Shown here piece by piece: positions 1 through 8,250 of a stretch of DNA of 40,074 nt; position 1 is the stretch's first letter, and every line of letters starts with the position of its first letter. The stretch lies in the NCBI RefSeq assembly GCF_014651055.1, contig NZ_BMWD01000019.1, positions 1-40,074 of the forward strand. Reading direction: 5' to 3'. Under the pieces are notes generated by a model. It saw only the letters and a program-made list of their open reading frames with translations. It was not told where the DNA came from and made no database searches. This DNA is from Streptomyces fructofermentans (lineage in GTDB: Bacteria; Actinomycetota; Actinomycetes; Streptomycetales; Streptomycetaceae). The position numbers were made by a program, and so were the translations under genes.

Positions 1-60
1 CGCCAGCACGGAGTTGACGGCGGAGTGGCCGCCGGCGCGCAGTGCGGCCCGCCCGCCCAT
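1..60 (-). CDS. possible 5' end of a gene running off the left edge
   Basis: An ATG on the minus strand at 60 opens a reading frame of 20 codons to the window edge, beginning MGGRAALRAGGHSAVNSVLA. Almost every third codon position is G or C, as in real genes here. No convincing ribosome binding site lies upstream, and the frame also stays open upstream of this ATG, so the true start could be elsewhere. I do not recognise the family. The fragment may be a real N-terminus or chance. Confidence 0.3.
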   Translation of the reverse strand, partial: MGGRAALRAGGHSAVNSVLA

Positions 61-398
61 GTCGACTCGGGCCCATGGCGGGGGCTCGGCGCACGGCCCC
101 GTCGGACAGGACCCGACAGGAGGGATTCTCGCTCGGGTGCCGTGAAGACTCCTCCCCCGCGCCCGACTTGGCGTAAGCGCAGTGAAGTCGCCCTTCCCGC
201 ACCGGACATGGCGGGCAAGGCGACATCGGTCGCAGCCGCGCGTCGCGACGGGCCCGGCCGGGGAGGACGACACGGTCGGGGACGGGCTCCCCGACAGGAT
301 CGGACGGGAGAGCGGCGCAATCGGCGCCGATCGCCGCGACGGGCCCGGCGTAGAAGCTCGGCACGGTCGGGGTCGGGCGCCTCGACGGTCCGGAGGAT
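61..398. other. GC-rich non-coding stretch with an imperfect duplication
   Basis: I see no convincing gene here. Two similar blocks lie about 91 bases apart: each has GCGACGGGCCCGGC (245-258 and again at 337-350) followed by CACGGTCGGGG-CGGG (near 271-286 and 361-376). This looks like a decayed local duplication. Open frames across it have atypical Arg-rich composition and are probably spurious. Confidence 0.4.
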
Positions 399-429
399 GC
401 CGCCGGGCAGGCTCAGCCTGCCCGGCGGC
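399..429 (-). terminator. strong hairpin terminator of the MarR gene
   Basis: Perfect 15-base inverted repeat (arms 399-413 and 415-429, one central base) lying 44 bases beyond the MarR stop codon. No T-run follows, as is usual for GC-rich actinobacterial terminators. Confidence 0.7.
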
Positions 430-472
430 ATCGGTGACGGCCGCGCGACGAGCGCGCGGCGCCGGTGAGGCC

Positions 473-958
473 CTACGCCTCGTCGCTCGTGGGATGGGCG
501 ACGCGCGTCAGCAGATCCGTCAGCTTCTCCGGCTCACCGGGCATGAGATCGGCGATCAGCCGTTCCGCGAGCGGGGCCGCCGCCAGATGGGCCGCGTCGA
601 AGAGTTCGACACCCTGCGGGGTGATCTCCACCGCCCGCACGCGCCGGTCGCCGGGAACGGCCTTGCGCACCGCCAGTCCCCTGCGCTCCAGGTCGTCCAC
701 CACGCGCATGATGCCCGCCTTGTCCGTCCCGGTCGCCTCCGACAGGTCACGCTGCACCGTGGCGCCCCGGTCCACCAGCACGATCAGCACGGCGAAGTGC
801 CGCAGCTCGATACCGAGCGGCCGAAGCGCCTCCGACATCAGCGAGCCGGCACGCCAGTGCGCCCTGCGCAGCAGCAGGCCGAGAGCGAACGGCGATGCGT
901 CCCCGGGACGGTCGGTCGCGCGCGGGGCGGAGGTCTGATGCGAAGCTTCGGCTGCCAT
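473..958 (-). CDS. MarR-family transcriptional regulator
   Basis: Predicted DNA-binding repressor of 161 residues, the normal size for MarR proteins, which act as dimers with a winged helix. The winged-helix core is visible at about residues 55-115: RHFAVLIVLVDRGATVQRDL is followed by the recognition segment GTDKAGIMRVVDDLERRGLA and the wing VPGDRRVRAVEITPQG. The gene is monocistronic on the minus strand, ends at a strong hairpin and diverges from the AMIN-like gene. An inverted repeat TTCAAT-N9-ATTGAA sits just upstream of the start and is a natural autoregulatory operator. The ligand cannot be told from sequence. The ATG at 958 has only a weak ribosome binding site. The family call is confident; the target is unknown. 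Confidence 0.88.
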   Translation of the reverse strand: MAAEASHQTSAPRATDRPGDASPFALGLLLRRAHWRAGSLMSEALRPLGIELRHFAVLIVLVDRGATVQRDLSEATGTDKAGIMRVVDDLERRGLAVRKAVPGDRRVRAVEITPQGVELFDAAHLAAAPLAERLIADLMPGEPEKLTDLLTRVAHPTSDEA

Positions 959-985
959 GAGAGCACATTACCAGCCATGCTTTCA

Positions 986-1006
986 TTCAATACGGTATCG
1001 ATTGAA
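986..1006. promoter_or_regulatory. probable MarR operator
   Basis: Inverted repeat TTCAAT-N9-ATTGAA in an unusually AT-rich patch 28 bases upstream of the MarR start codon. Size and symmetry fit a MarR dimer site. Assignment to this MarR is inferred from position. Confidence 0.55.
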
Positions 1007-1260
1007 ATCAAACACGCGGGCGCCCGTCGCGGCGCCGGACCTCGAACCCCGACCGGTTCCTGGTGCGAACCGCCGTCGTACGGCGACCTGTTGGGCCCGC
1101 ACGCCAGCACGGCCGACAACACCGCCAACGGCCGCGCACAAGTCGATTCCACGCCGTCGTCGGATCGCGGACCGATCCCCGGGGCCGCGAGCACAACCAA
1201 ACCAGTAACCGGCATGTCGCACATACCAGGGAGCCAGAGCCGCGACGCTAGGGGAAGACC
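1007..1260. other. intergenic region upstream of the secreted AMIN-like gene
   Basis: No gene is evident. TGTCGCACATACC near 1215 superficially resembles the window's recurrent promoter but lacks the correct -35 sequence and has no GGTC at the right spacing. GGGGAAG near 1251 is the ribosome binding site for the gene at 1261. Confidence 0.4.
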
Positions 1261-1827
1261 ATGCAGACGAGACGATACGGAGCGGCCCTGGCCGCCCTGA
1301 CGATGGCCGCCGTGGGGGTTGGTGTGGCCGCGCCCACGACGGCGGGTGCGGCCGCGACGGCTGTCGCGTGCCAGACCGGCTGGGGAAGCCTCCCCAAGAC
1401 CGCGGTGGACGCCGACCTGGGATCCCTGACCGACATCAGGACCGGCAGGCAGGCCTGCTACGACCGCATGGTGTTCGACGTGCCCACCGCCGGCAGCGAC
1501 ACGATCGGGTACACGGTGCACTACGTCGACACCTTCTACCAGGACCCCACCGGGACCCGTATCCCGATCTCCGGTGGAGCGATCATCGAGGTCGTCGTGT
1601 CCGCCCCCTCCTACGACCTGGAGACCCACGAGGCGACGTACCCCGGCCGCGGCGGCCGGCCCCTCCCGGGGGTCGACCTGACCGGCTACCGGACCTTCCG
1701 GGACGCCAAGTTCGGGGCCAGCTTCGAGGGCACGACGCAGATCGGCCTCGGCGTGCGCGCCCGCCTGCCGTTCCGGGTGTTCCAACTCCCCGACCGCCTG
1801 GTGGTCGACGTCGCGCACTCCTGGTGA
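1261..1827 (+). CDS. secreted AMIN-like domain protein
   Basis: Exported protein of 188 residues. Residues 1-31 form a signal peptide: MQTRRYG, then a long Ala/Val-rich stretch ending TTAGAAATA. The mature part holds paired cysteines and the pattern of actinobacterial AMIN-like proteins, with LTDIRTGRQACYDRMVFDV, a GYTVHYVD segment, and a C-terminal FRVFQLPDRLVVDVAHSW strand pair. AMIN-type folds commonly bind cell-wall material, but no function is established for this subgroup. GGGGAAG a few bases before the ATG is a good ribosome binding site. The gene stands alone, with a perfect 15-bp hairpin 184 bases after the stop. Confidence 0.82.
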   Translation: MQTRRYGAALAALTMAAVGVGVAAPTTAGAAATAVACQTGWGSLPKTAVDADLGSLTDIRTGRQACYDRMVFDVPTAGSDTIGYTVHYVDTFYQDPTGTRIPISGGAIIEVVVSAPSYDLETHEATYPGRGGRPLPGVDLTGYRTFRDAKFGASFEGTTQIGLGVRARLPFRVFQLPDRLVVDVAHSW

Positions 1828-2010
1828 GGAAGCCGGTACGGGTCGACGTCCTCCCTCGCCGCAGCGATGATCTGCCGCTCGCACCGGGGCGGTCGAGGTG
1901 CGGTGCGCTCGACAACCCGGCGGGAAGCGGGATTTGGGGCCCGCGCGGCAGCCGGGCGGGAAGCGGGGCGTGACGTCGGTTCCCGACCGGAACCCCGGAT
2001 GCGCAACTGC
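1828..2010. other. intergenic region with short direct repeat
   Basis: No gene seen. The sequence GGCGGGAAGCGGG occurs twice about 36 bases apart (near 1919 and 1955), flanking a GC-rich stretch before the terminator hairpin. Confidence 0.35.
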
Positions 2011-2047
2011 CCGATGGGGCCGGGTCACTCGCACCCGGCCCCATCGG
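2011..2047 (+). terminator. 15-bp perfect hairpin between AMIN-like and DinB genes
   Basis: Arms 2011-2025 and 2033-2047 are perfectly complementary with a 7-base loop. It probably terminates transcription from 1261 and insulates the gene at 2172. Confidence 0.7.
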
Positions 2048-2171
2048 CTCGTCGCCCGCGACAAGTCCGTTCACCCTGCGCGGTGATGGACCGGGAGGCC
2101 ACTCAAGGGTGCGCAGGACACCGGCCCGCCGTCGCGGCCACCCACGGGATCTTGAAGCGACGAGCAAGGAC

Positions 2172-2777
2172 ATGACAGGCTCATCCCGCATGATCGACGC
2201 TTTCGCGAAGGACGACCTGCACAAGAGACTGCGGCGGGACCGCGAGGCCCTGCTCTGGAAACTCGACGGGTTGTCCGAGTACGACGCCCGCCGACCTCTG
2301 ACAGCGACCGGGACCAACCGCCTCGGCCTGGTCAAGCACGTGGCGACCGTGGAGGCCTGGTACTTCGGCGCGGTCTTCGACCGCCCGTCCCCGGAACCGC
2401 TGGGCCGGTGGCAGGACTCCGACGGCAGCGATCTGTGGGCGGCCGAGGGTGAGACCCGCGACCAGGTCGTCGCGTTCTACCGTCGCACGTGGGAGCACTC
2501 GGACGCGACGATCAACGAGCTTGCCCTCGACGCCCCGGGCCACGTGCCGTGGTGGCCCGAGCCCCGTGCCAACACGAACCTGTTCGCCGTCATGGTCCAT
2601 GTCCTCGTCGAGTCCGTCCGGCACGCCGGGCACGCCGACATCCTGCGCGAGAGCCTCGACGGCCGGACCGGGGTACGCGCCGAGAACGAGAAGCACATCG
2701 ACGTGGAAGCCCGTGCGGCCCACCGCGCGAGGATCGAGCAGGCCGCCAGGTCGGCGCAACGCTCAACAGGGCTTTAG
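2172..2777 (+). CDS. DinB-like (DUF664) four-helix protein
   Basis: Protein of 201 residues with the DinB/DUF664 four-helix-bundle pattern. Members usually bind a divalent metal through three histidines, and some act as thiol-dependent S-transferases. Candidate metal histidines are in LGLVKHVATVEAWYFG (about residue 57) and in the later helix VHVLVESVRHAGHADILRE. I chose the ATG at 2172 because AAGGA lies a few bases upstream; an in-frame ATG at 2109 would add an Arg-rich tail unlike the family. It is convergent with the phosphatase gene that ends at 2865. No operon partner is evident. The substrate is unknown; a mycothiol-linked role is only a family-level possibility. Confidence 0.85.
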   Translation: MTGSSRMIDAFAKDDLHKRLRRDREALLWKLDGLSEYDARRPLTATGTNRLGLVKHVATVEAWYFGAVFDRPSPEPLGRWQDSDGSDLWAAEGETRDQVVAFYRRTWEHSDATINELALDAPGHVPWWPEPRANTNLFAVMVHVLVESVRHAGHADILRESLDGRTGVRAENEKHIDVEARAAHRARIEQAARSAQRSTGL

Positions 2778-2864
2778 ATCGTTTCCTGTCGGTCCGCAAG
2801 GTGGTGGACATGCTCTGCGGGCCGCGCCGGCGCCCAACTGCCCCTCGCGCCGGGGCGGGGCGGT

Positions 2865-5345
2865 TCACGTGGGCTCGGAGGGCAGGTCCTGTTCGGCCCA
2901 GACGACCTTGCCGTCCGGTATGGAGCGGGAACCCCATCGCCGGGACAACTGGGAGACCAGGCACAGGCCTCGGCCGTTCTCGTCCAGCGTGAGAGCCCGA
3001 CGCAGTCGGGGGGAGCAGAGGTCCGTGTCGGACACTTCGCAGGTGAGGACCTGGTGCCGGATCAACCGCAGCCGGATCGGGCCCGTGCTGTGCCGGACGG
3101 CGTTGGTCACCAGTTCGCTGACGATGACGTTCGTGGCGTCCTCCAGGGCTCCCAGTCCCCACTCGGCCAGCTGCCGGGCGGCCAGGTGCCGGGCAGTACG
3201 GGGCGCGGTCCCGTCGTTGGGCAGCGTCCACGTGGCGACATGGTCCGGGTTCAGTGAACGGGTCCGGACGACGAGCAGCGTGACGTCGTCGGTGGGCCCC
3301 TGCTCGGGGAAGCACTCGACGGCCTCGGTGCAGAGCTCTTCGAGGGATCGACCCGGTTGCGCGAGCGCCGCCTCAAGGCGGCGCATGCCCACGTCGATGT
3401 CGTGGTCACGCGACTCGATCAGGCCGTCCGTGTAGAGGGCGAGGATGCTTCCTTCGGGGAGTTCGAGCTCCACCGACTCGTACGCGGCGGTCAGCCCCGT
3501 GCCCAGCGGGGTTCCGACGGGCAGGTCCAGGTGGGTGATCCGGCCCTGCGGGTCGACGATCACGGGCGGTGGGTGCCCCGCCGCCGCCATGGCGCACTTC
3601 CGCGTGACGGGGTCGTAGACCGCGTAGACGCACGTGGCGCCCACGACCGCGGCGGCGTGGTCCGTGTCGTCGTCCTGCTCCGACAGCCGCTGCACCGTGT
3701 CGTCGAGGTGGCTCAGCAACTCGTCCGGTGGCAGTTCCATGTCGGCGAGCGTGTGGACGGCGGTGCGGAACCTGCCCATCGTGGCGGCGGCGTTGATGCC
3801 GTGCCCCACCACGTCGCCGACGACCAGCGCCACCCGGCCGCCGGACAGCGGAATCAGGTCGAACCAGTCGCCACCGACCCCGTGGTCGATGTCGGCCGGC
3901 AGATAGCGGGAAGCCGTGTCGACCGCCACTCCGCCCTTCAACCGCTTCGGGAGCAGGTGCCGTTGGAGCGTGAGGGCCACGCACTGTTCACGCGCGTACT
4001 GACGGGCGTTCTCGAGGGAGCTGGCGGCGCGGCTGACGAGTTCCTCCGCCAGCAGCAGGTCGACCTCCTGGAACGGCGTCGGGTTCCCGGTGCGGAAGAA
4101 AAGCGCCGCGCCCAGCAGCACGCGCCGGGACCGGATGGGGACGACCATCAGGGAATGCGCGCCGGACTCGTGGAACTTCGCTGCCAGTACGGGGTGTTGG
4201 TCGATCCAGGTTCCAGGGGCGGTGTCCAGGATCGGTTCCAGGTGGGGCCTGCCCGTGCGCAGGGCGTCGGCGAGGGGTGAGGCGGCGGGCACCGGTACCG
4301 GTTCACCGCGCATCCACGGGGACTCCGGGACGCCTCGACGGATCGAGGCCAGTCCGGCGCGACGGAACACGGGGAGGCGCTCCCCCGCCGGGCCGATGCG
4401 CACGGGGTGGTCGTCGCCGAGCGCAACGGGCACCGACTGCTCCAGGTCGACCGCGGCGTAGTCGGCGAACAGTGCCACGGCGAGGTCGGCGAGTTCCTGA
4501 CCGGTCTGCATGACGTCCAGTGTTCTGCCCAGCCGGGCGCCGGCCTGTCCGAGAGCGGCGAGTTGCTCGCGCACCCGGCGGCCCTCCGTGACGTCGACGT
4601 TGATCGTGCAGACGCCCACCGCTCGGCCGTCGGCGCCCTGGAGGCAGAAGAACGAGGCGGCGAAGGTGTGGTCCTTCAGTGGTCCCGCCGTCAGCCAGGT
4701 CCGGTACTGGTGAACCCTGGTGGTGCCGCTGTCGACCACCTGCCGCATCACGGCCTGGAGCGCCTCGGGCTTGGCTCCGGGCAGCGCATCGGTGAAGCGG
4801 CGGCCGAGGCGTCGGCCACGCGGGATGCCGTCGTGGCTCTCCATCGTGTCGTTCACCCATGTGCAGCGCAGGTCCCGGTCACGTACGGACACGCCGACGG
4901 GAGCGCGGACGAGGAGCGACTCGCGCAGCAGTCCGTTCACCGTCCCCCCGTCGGTCGGGCCGATGTCGCACACGGAGAGGAGCCACCGTACGGAGGAGTC
5001 CCGCCCCTTCAGCATCGAGATCCGCAACTCGACGCCGAAGGGGCGACCGTCCCGGTGGTACACCTCCCTGGTGCCGGGCCAGCCGTTCTTCGACCGGCAC
5101 TGCTCGACGAAGGCCGACATCGTCGGCGCTTCCTCGATGTCGGGAAGCAGGAGTGCGAGGGACCGCCCCACCACGTCCCCGGCGGCGTGGCCGAGAAGCC
5201 GCTCGGCGGCCTGCGTCCACGCGACCACGGTCCCCCACTCGTCGACCATCGCGATCGCCGACTCGGACGTCTCACGCGTAACCGTGAGCTCACGAGCGAG
5301 TGTCATCTCGCCGGTAATGGTCATCTCAGTGTCGTCCTCACCCAT
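2865..5345 (-). CDS. PAS-PAS-GAF-PP2C(SpoIIE)-HATPase signalling phosphatase
   Basis: Multidomain cytoplasmic signalling protein of 826 residues. In order: a PAS domain (about 25-140), a second PAS (about 145-255), a GAF domain (about 270-440), a SpoIIE-type PP2C phosphatase (about 460-680; VGGDWFDLIPL, VVGDVVGHG, ALYTDGLIESRDHD, TDDVTLLVVR supply the metal-binding aspartates) and an RsbW-like ATPase (about 695-820; IVSELVTNAVRHS and ENGRGLCLV are the N and G boxes). Such proteins act in partner switching, dephosphorylating an anti-anti-sigma factor, and here the fused kinase-like domain may carry the opposing activity. No separate anti-sigma or STAS gene is nearby. The ATG at 5345 has no clear ribosome binding site; an in-frame ATG at 5324, preceded by GAGGA, may be the real start. 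Confidence 0.92.
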   Translation of the reverse strand: MGEDDTEMTITGEMTLARELTVTRETSESAIAMVDEWGTVVAWTQAAERLLGHAAGDVVGRSLALLLPDIEEAPTMSAFVEQCRSKNGWPGTREVYHRDGRPFGVELRISMLKGRDSSVRWLLSVCDIGPTDGGTVNGLLRESLLVRAPVGVSVRDRDLRCTWVNDTMESHDGIPRGRRLGRRFTDALPGAKPEALQAVMRQVVDSGTTRVHQYRTWLTAGPLKDHTFAASFFCLQGADGRAVGVCTINVDVTEGRRVREQLAALGQAGARLGRTLDVMQTGQELADLAVALFADYAAVDLEQSVPVALGDDHPVRIGPAGERLPVFRRAGLASIRRGVPESPWMRGEPVPVPAASPLADALRTGRPHLEPILDTAPGTWIDQHPVLAAKFHESGAHSLMVVPIRSRRVLLGAALFFRTGNPTPFQEVDLLLAEELVSRAASSLENARQYAREQCVALTLQRHLLPKRLKGGVAVDTASRYLPADIDHGVGGDWFDLIPLSGGRVALVVGDVVGHGINAAATMGRFRTAVHTLADMELPPDELLSHLDDTVQRLSEQDDDTDHAAAVVGATCVYAVYDPVTRKCAMAAAGHPPPVIVDPQGRITHLDLPVGTPLGTGLTAAYESVELELPEGSILALYTDGLIESRDHDIDVGMRRLEAALAQPGRSLEELCTEAVECFPEQGPTDDVTLLVVRTRSLNPDHVATWTLPNDGTAPRTARHLAARQLAEWGLGALEDATNVIVSELVTNAVRHSTGPIRLRLIRHQVLTCEVSDTDLCSPRLRRALTLDENGRGLCLVSQLSRRWGSRSIPDGKVVWAEQDLPSEPT

Positions 5346-5390
5346 GCGTCGGGATGATTCGTGCGGGAGCCCGAATTCCGGCCCCTCGGC

Positions 5391-5427
5391 GTGACCACAC
5401 CGGACCGGGCGGGACCGGCCTGGTCAC
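5391..5427 (-). terminator. hairpin between hydrolase A and the phosphatase gene
   Basis: Inverted repeat with arms 5391-5403 and 5415-5427 (two internal mismatches, 11-base loop), about 120 bases beyond the hydrolase stop on the minus strand. Confidence 0.5.
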
Positions 5428-5548
5428 GGCCCTGCCCGCCCGGCAGGTCGGGCGGGAGGGCAGGCAGGGGGACGGCACGGCGCCGCCGCGCGGGCGGGAC
5501 GCCGCACCGCGGAACCGGCCTCGGCCAACGGCCCCTGACAGGCCGCGC

Positions 5549-6268
5549 TCAGGCGGTCGCCTGCGCCGCCTCGTTGATCAGGCGCGCGACGTCACCCGGG
5601 AGGGAGACGGCGACCGCGTGCGAGGCCGTGACGGCGACCGCTGTGGACTCGGCGCGCTCGGCCATGAAGGTCTGCGTCTCCAGCGGGATGTTCCGGTCCT
5701 CCGTGGCCACGAGGACCCAGGACGGGATCTCCTTCCACGCCGGGGCGGCCGCGCCCTCGGTCAGGGCGTCGTTCGTCACGGGACGCTGGGTGGCGGCCAT
5801 GACCGCCGCCGTCTCCGCGGGCACATCGGCGGCGAACTGCTGGTGGAACTTGCCCTGGTCGATGTAGAGGTCCGCGGTCTGGTTGCCGTCGGGGAGCGTG
5901 ATCGGCACCGGACGCAGCGCCTCGCCGAGCGAGCTGCCCGGGAACTTGCCCGCGAGGTCGATCGCGCTCTCGCCCTCGTCCGGCATGAACGCGGCGACGT
6001 AGACGAGTGCGGTGACGTTGTCGAGTCCGGTGGCGGCGTTGCTGATGACGGCGCCTCCGTAGGAGTGGCCGACGAGGACCACGGGGCCTTCGATGGAGGC
6101 CACGAGCTGCCTCACGTACTCGCCGTCGCCGGTCAGTCCGCGCAGCGGGTTGCTGGCGGCCACCACCGGATAGCCGTGCGCCTGGAGCTTCTCGACGACG
6201 CCGTTCCAGCTGGAGGAGTCCGCGAACGCACCGTGCACGAGGACGACGGTCGGGTTCTGTCCACTCAT
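5549..6268 (-). CDS. alpha/beta hydrolase A (EstC-like)
   Basis: Soluble hydrolase of 239 residues. It carries an oxyanion segment VLVHGAFADSSSW (about 9-21), the nucleophile elbow GHSYGG with Ser69, a likely acid Asp191 in VATEDRNIP and a likely His217 in TASHAVAV. No signal peptide is seen. It belongs to the small-esterase group often annotated as salicylate esterase-like; the substrate cannot be read from sequence. The ATG at 6268 starts the conserved fold directly, with GAAAGG about ten bases upstream. It is a close paralogue of the genes at 36576 and 30263 in this window. It is driven by a TGTCACA-N16-GGTC promoter at 6379-6353 and diverges from the CMD gene at 6691. Confidence 0.9.
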   Translation of the reverse strand: MSGQNPTVVLVHGAFADSSSWNGVVEKLQAHGYPVVAASNPLRGLTGDGEYVRQLVASIEGPVVLVGHSYGGAVISNAATGLDNVTALVYVAAFMPDEGESAIDLAGKFPGSSLGEALRPVPITLPDGNQTADLYIDQGKFHQQFAADVPAETAAVMAATQRPVTNDALTEGAAAPAWKEIPSWVLVATEDRNIPLETQTFMAERAESTAVAVTASHAVAVSLPGDVARLINEAAQATA

Positions 6269-6352
6269 TGTTGATGAACCTTTCAGCTTGCTGCATGGCC
6301 TGCACACCGTGTGGGCGTGCGAATGAACCGAAAAGGCCGATTCGTCATGTAG

Positions 6353-6379
6353 GACCGAGTCGACCACCCAGATGTGACA
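6353..6379 (-). promoter_or_regulatory. ECF41-type promoter of hydrolase A
   Basis: On the minus strand TGTCACA (6379-6373), 16 bases, then GGTC (6356-6353), pointing at the hydrolase 85 bases away. Exact match to the motif recurring in this window. Confidence 0.82.
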
Positions 6380-6625
6380 GCACACTGCGATGTTCACTCC
6401 GGCGCCCTTGCGCGGACCCGGGAGGCACCCCGGAGAATCCGCCGCTACGGCCTCCGCAGGGGCGCGGCCCCATGGTGCGGATTCCTCGAAGGGCGGGGCC
6501 GCTCGGCACGGCGCCCGACCCGGAAGGCGAACCGCACGGTACGGCGGCTTCGAACGGACAAGGGACGACGGCCCGACCGGGCGACACGAAGCACACCGTG
6601 CGAGACGCACGTCACATCACACCGT

Positions 6626-6653
6626 TGTCACGATCCACCCGTCCATTCCGGTC
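6626..6653 (+). promoter_or_regulatory. ECF41-type promoter (variant) of the CMD gene
   Basis: TGTCACG (6626-6632), 17 bases, GGTC (6650-6653). It differs from the window consensus in the last -35 base and in a spacer one base longer. It lies 37 bases before the CMD start and faces away from the hydrolase A promoter. Confidence 0.6.
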
Positions 6654-6690
6654 AATACGACTGAAACGCACTCAAACACTGGAGATCCTC

Positions 6691-7164
6691 ATGGACGCGC
6701 GGCTCAACTACTTCGGAAACGCTCTCGCCGGCAAGGTCATGAAGCACCTCAACTCCGCCAACAAGGTGCTGGTCGACTCGACCCTGCCCCTCACGATCCA
6801 GGAACTCGTGAAGATCCGCGCGAGCCAGATCAACGGCTGCGGCTTCTGCACCGACATGCACACCAAGGACGCCCTCGCCGCGGGTGAGACCGAGCAGCGG
6901 CTGAGCCTGGTGGCGGTCTGGCGCGAGGCCAAGGTCTTCACCGACGCCGAGCGCGCGGCCCTGGAGATCGCCGAGCAGGGCACCCGGATCGCCGACGCCT
7001 CCGGCGGCGTCCCGGACGACGCCTGGGCCCGTGCAGCCGAGCACTTCGACGAGGACCAGCTCGCCGCCCTGATCTCGCTGCTCGCGATCATCAACGCGTA
7101 CAACCGCGTCAACGTCATCAACCAGCAGCCCGCCGGGGACTACACGCCCGGCATGTTCGGCTGA
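6691..7164 (+). CDS. carboxymuconolactone decarboxylase / AhpD-like protein
   Basis: Small all-helical protein of 157 residues. It has the AhpD-like active site: Glu38 and Lys41 in TIQELVKIRASQINGCGFC, the redox pair Cys50/Cys53 and His57. In AhpD this centre gives thiol-disulfide or peroxide-reducing activity, so a redox role is more likely than true decarboxylation. The start is fixed by GGAG at 6681-6684. CMD-family genes are the best-known partners of ECF41 sigma factors. The gene has its own variant ECF41-type promoter, and the PTS genes follow on the same strand 204 bases later. Confidence 0.93.
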   Translation: MDARLNYFGNALAGKVMKHLNSANKVLVDSTLPLTIQELVKIRASQINGCGFCTDMHTKDALAAGETEQRLSLVAVWREAKVFTDAERAALEIAEQGTRIADASGGVPDDAWARAAEHFDEDQLAALISLLAIINAYNRVNVINQQPAGDYTPGMFG

Positions 7165-7368
7165 GGCGATCCCGCCCCGCCGAACCTCGATCGTCCGTCT
7201 CCCCGTCGCCGGCCCACGGCGGGGAGGCGGGCCGGCCGGTGCCCGCCCGAGCGGAGGGGACTCCCTCCGCTCCTCGCGACGACACCGGACACAGATCCCG
7301 CTCCGCGGTGACCGACCGGCAGGCCGCGTCACGCGTGAACGTGCCGCACGACAGGAGTCCAGACCCTC

Positions 7369-8232
7369 ATGAGCGCTCTCACCGACCTGTTGTCCACCGA
7401 CGCCGTCCGGCTCGAAGTGGCCGCCGACGACTGGCGTGCCGCGATCCACGCGGCGGGCGGGATCCTGGTCTCCGAAGGGATCAGCACCGCCGAGTACACC
7501 GAGGAGATGGTCCGGAACGTCGAGGACAACGGTCCCTACATCGTCATCGCTCCCGGTTTCGCCCTCGCGCACGCGCGCCCCTCACCCGCCGTGCTGCGCA
7601 CCGGCATGTCGTGGGTCAGGCTGTCGCGTCCCGTGCCCTTCGGGCACGAGTCGAACGACCCCGTCGAGCTTGTCGTCGCACTCGCCGCGTCCGACGCCGA
7701 GGCCCACACGGCCGCGTTGTCCGCCCTGGCCCGCGTCCTCGCCGATCCCGAACGGACCCGCGCCCTTCAGCAGGCGGCCTCACCCGAAGACGTGCTCGCC
7801 GTGCTCGACGGCAACCGCCCCACGGACAAGGCGACTTCGAGCCCCGCATCGAGCACTGGCCCGGGTGCGGCCCCGGGCCCGGCGCTTGCCTCGGGTGCCC
7901 GCCCCCGACCCGATGCCCCTGCGGACGAGACATCCCCCGCGCTCGCGGAACACAAGATCCTGACCGTCTGCGGCAACGGCGTCGGCACCAGCCTGTTCCT
8001 CAAGAACACCCTGGAGCAGGTCCTGGACCGCTGGGGCTGGTCGCGCCAGGTCTCCGTCGAGGCCACCGACACCATCTCCGCCAAGGGCAAGGCCTCCGAG
8101 GCCGTAGCCATCCTCACCTCACAGGAGATCGCCAGAACGCTCGGCGACGTGGGCGTGCCGGTGAAGGTCGTCCAGGACTTCACCAGTACGGCAGAAGTCG
8201 ACGCGGTCCTCCGGGACACGTACAGCGTCTGA
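7369..8232 (+). CDS. PTS EIIA-EIIB fusion, ascorbate (Ula/Sga) type
   Basis: Cytoplasmic phosphocarrier of 287 residues. Residues 1-150 are a PTS EIIA type-2 domain with the phosphorylatable His68 in FALAHARPSP. A Pro/Ala-rich linker (about 152-192) leads to an EIIB lactate/ascorbate-type domain with the phosphocysteine Cys201 in TVCGNGVGTS. It should pass phosphate from HPr to the sugar carried by the EIIC encoded 18 bases downstream, forming a two-gene operon. AGGAG lies about a dozen bases before the ATG. No EI, HPr or ascorbate-catabolic genes are present here, so the substrate assignment to L-ascorbate or a related acid rests on family membership only. Confidence 0.93.
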   Translation: MSALTDLLSTDAVRLEVAADDWRAAIHAAGGILVSEGISTAEYTEEMVRNVEDNGPYIVIAPGFALAHARPSPAVLRTGMSWVRLSRPVPFGHESNDPVELVVALAASDAEAHTAALSALARVLADPERTRALQQAASPEDVLAVLDGNRPTDKATSSPASSTGPGAAPGPALASGARPRPDAPADETSPALAEHKILTVCGNGVGTSLFLKNTLEQVLDRWGWSRQVSVEATDTISAKGKASEAVAILTSQEIARTLGDVGVPVKVVQDFTSTAEVDAVLRDTYSV

Positions 8233-8250
8233 TCAAGAAGGGCACAGGCC

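Noticed and set aside
838..2064. Long minus-strand open frame across the AMIN-like gene
   Set aside because: Overlaps a clear secreted protein gene and intergenic hairpin; composition is non-protein-like.
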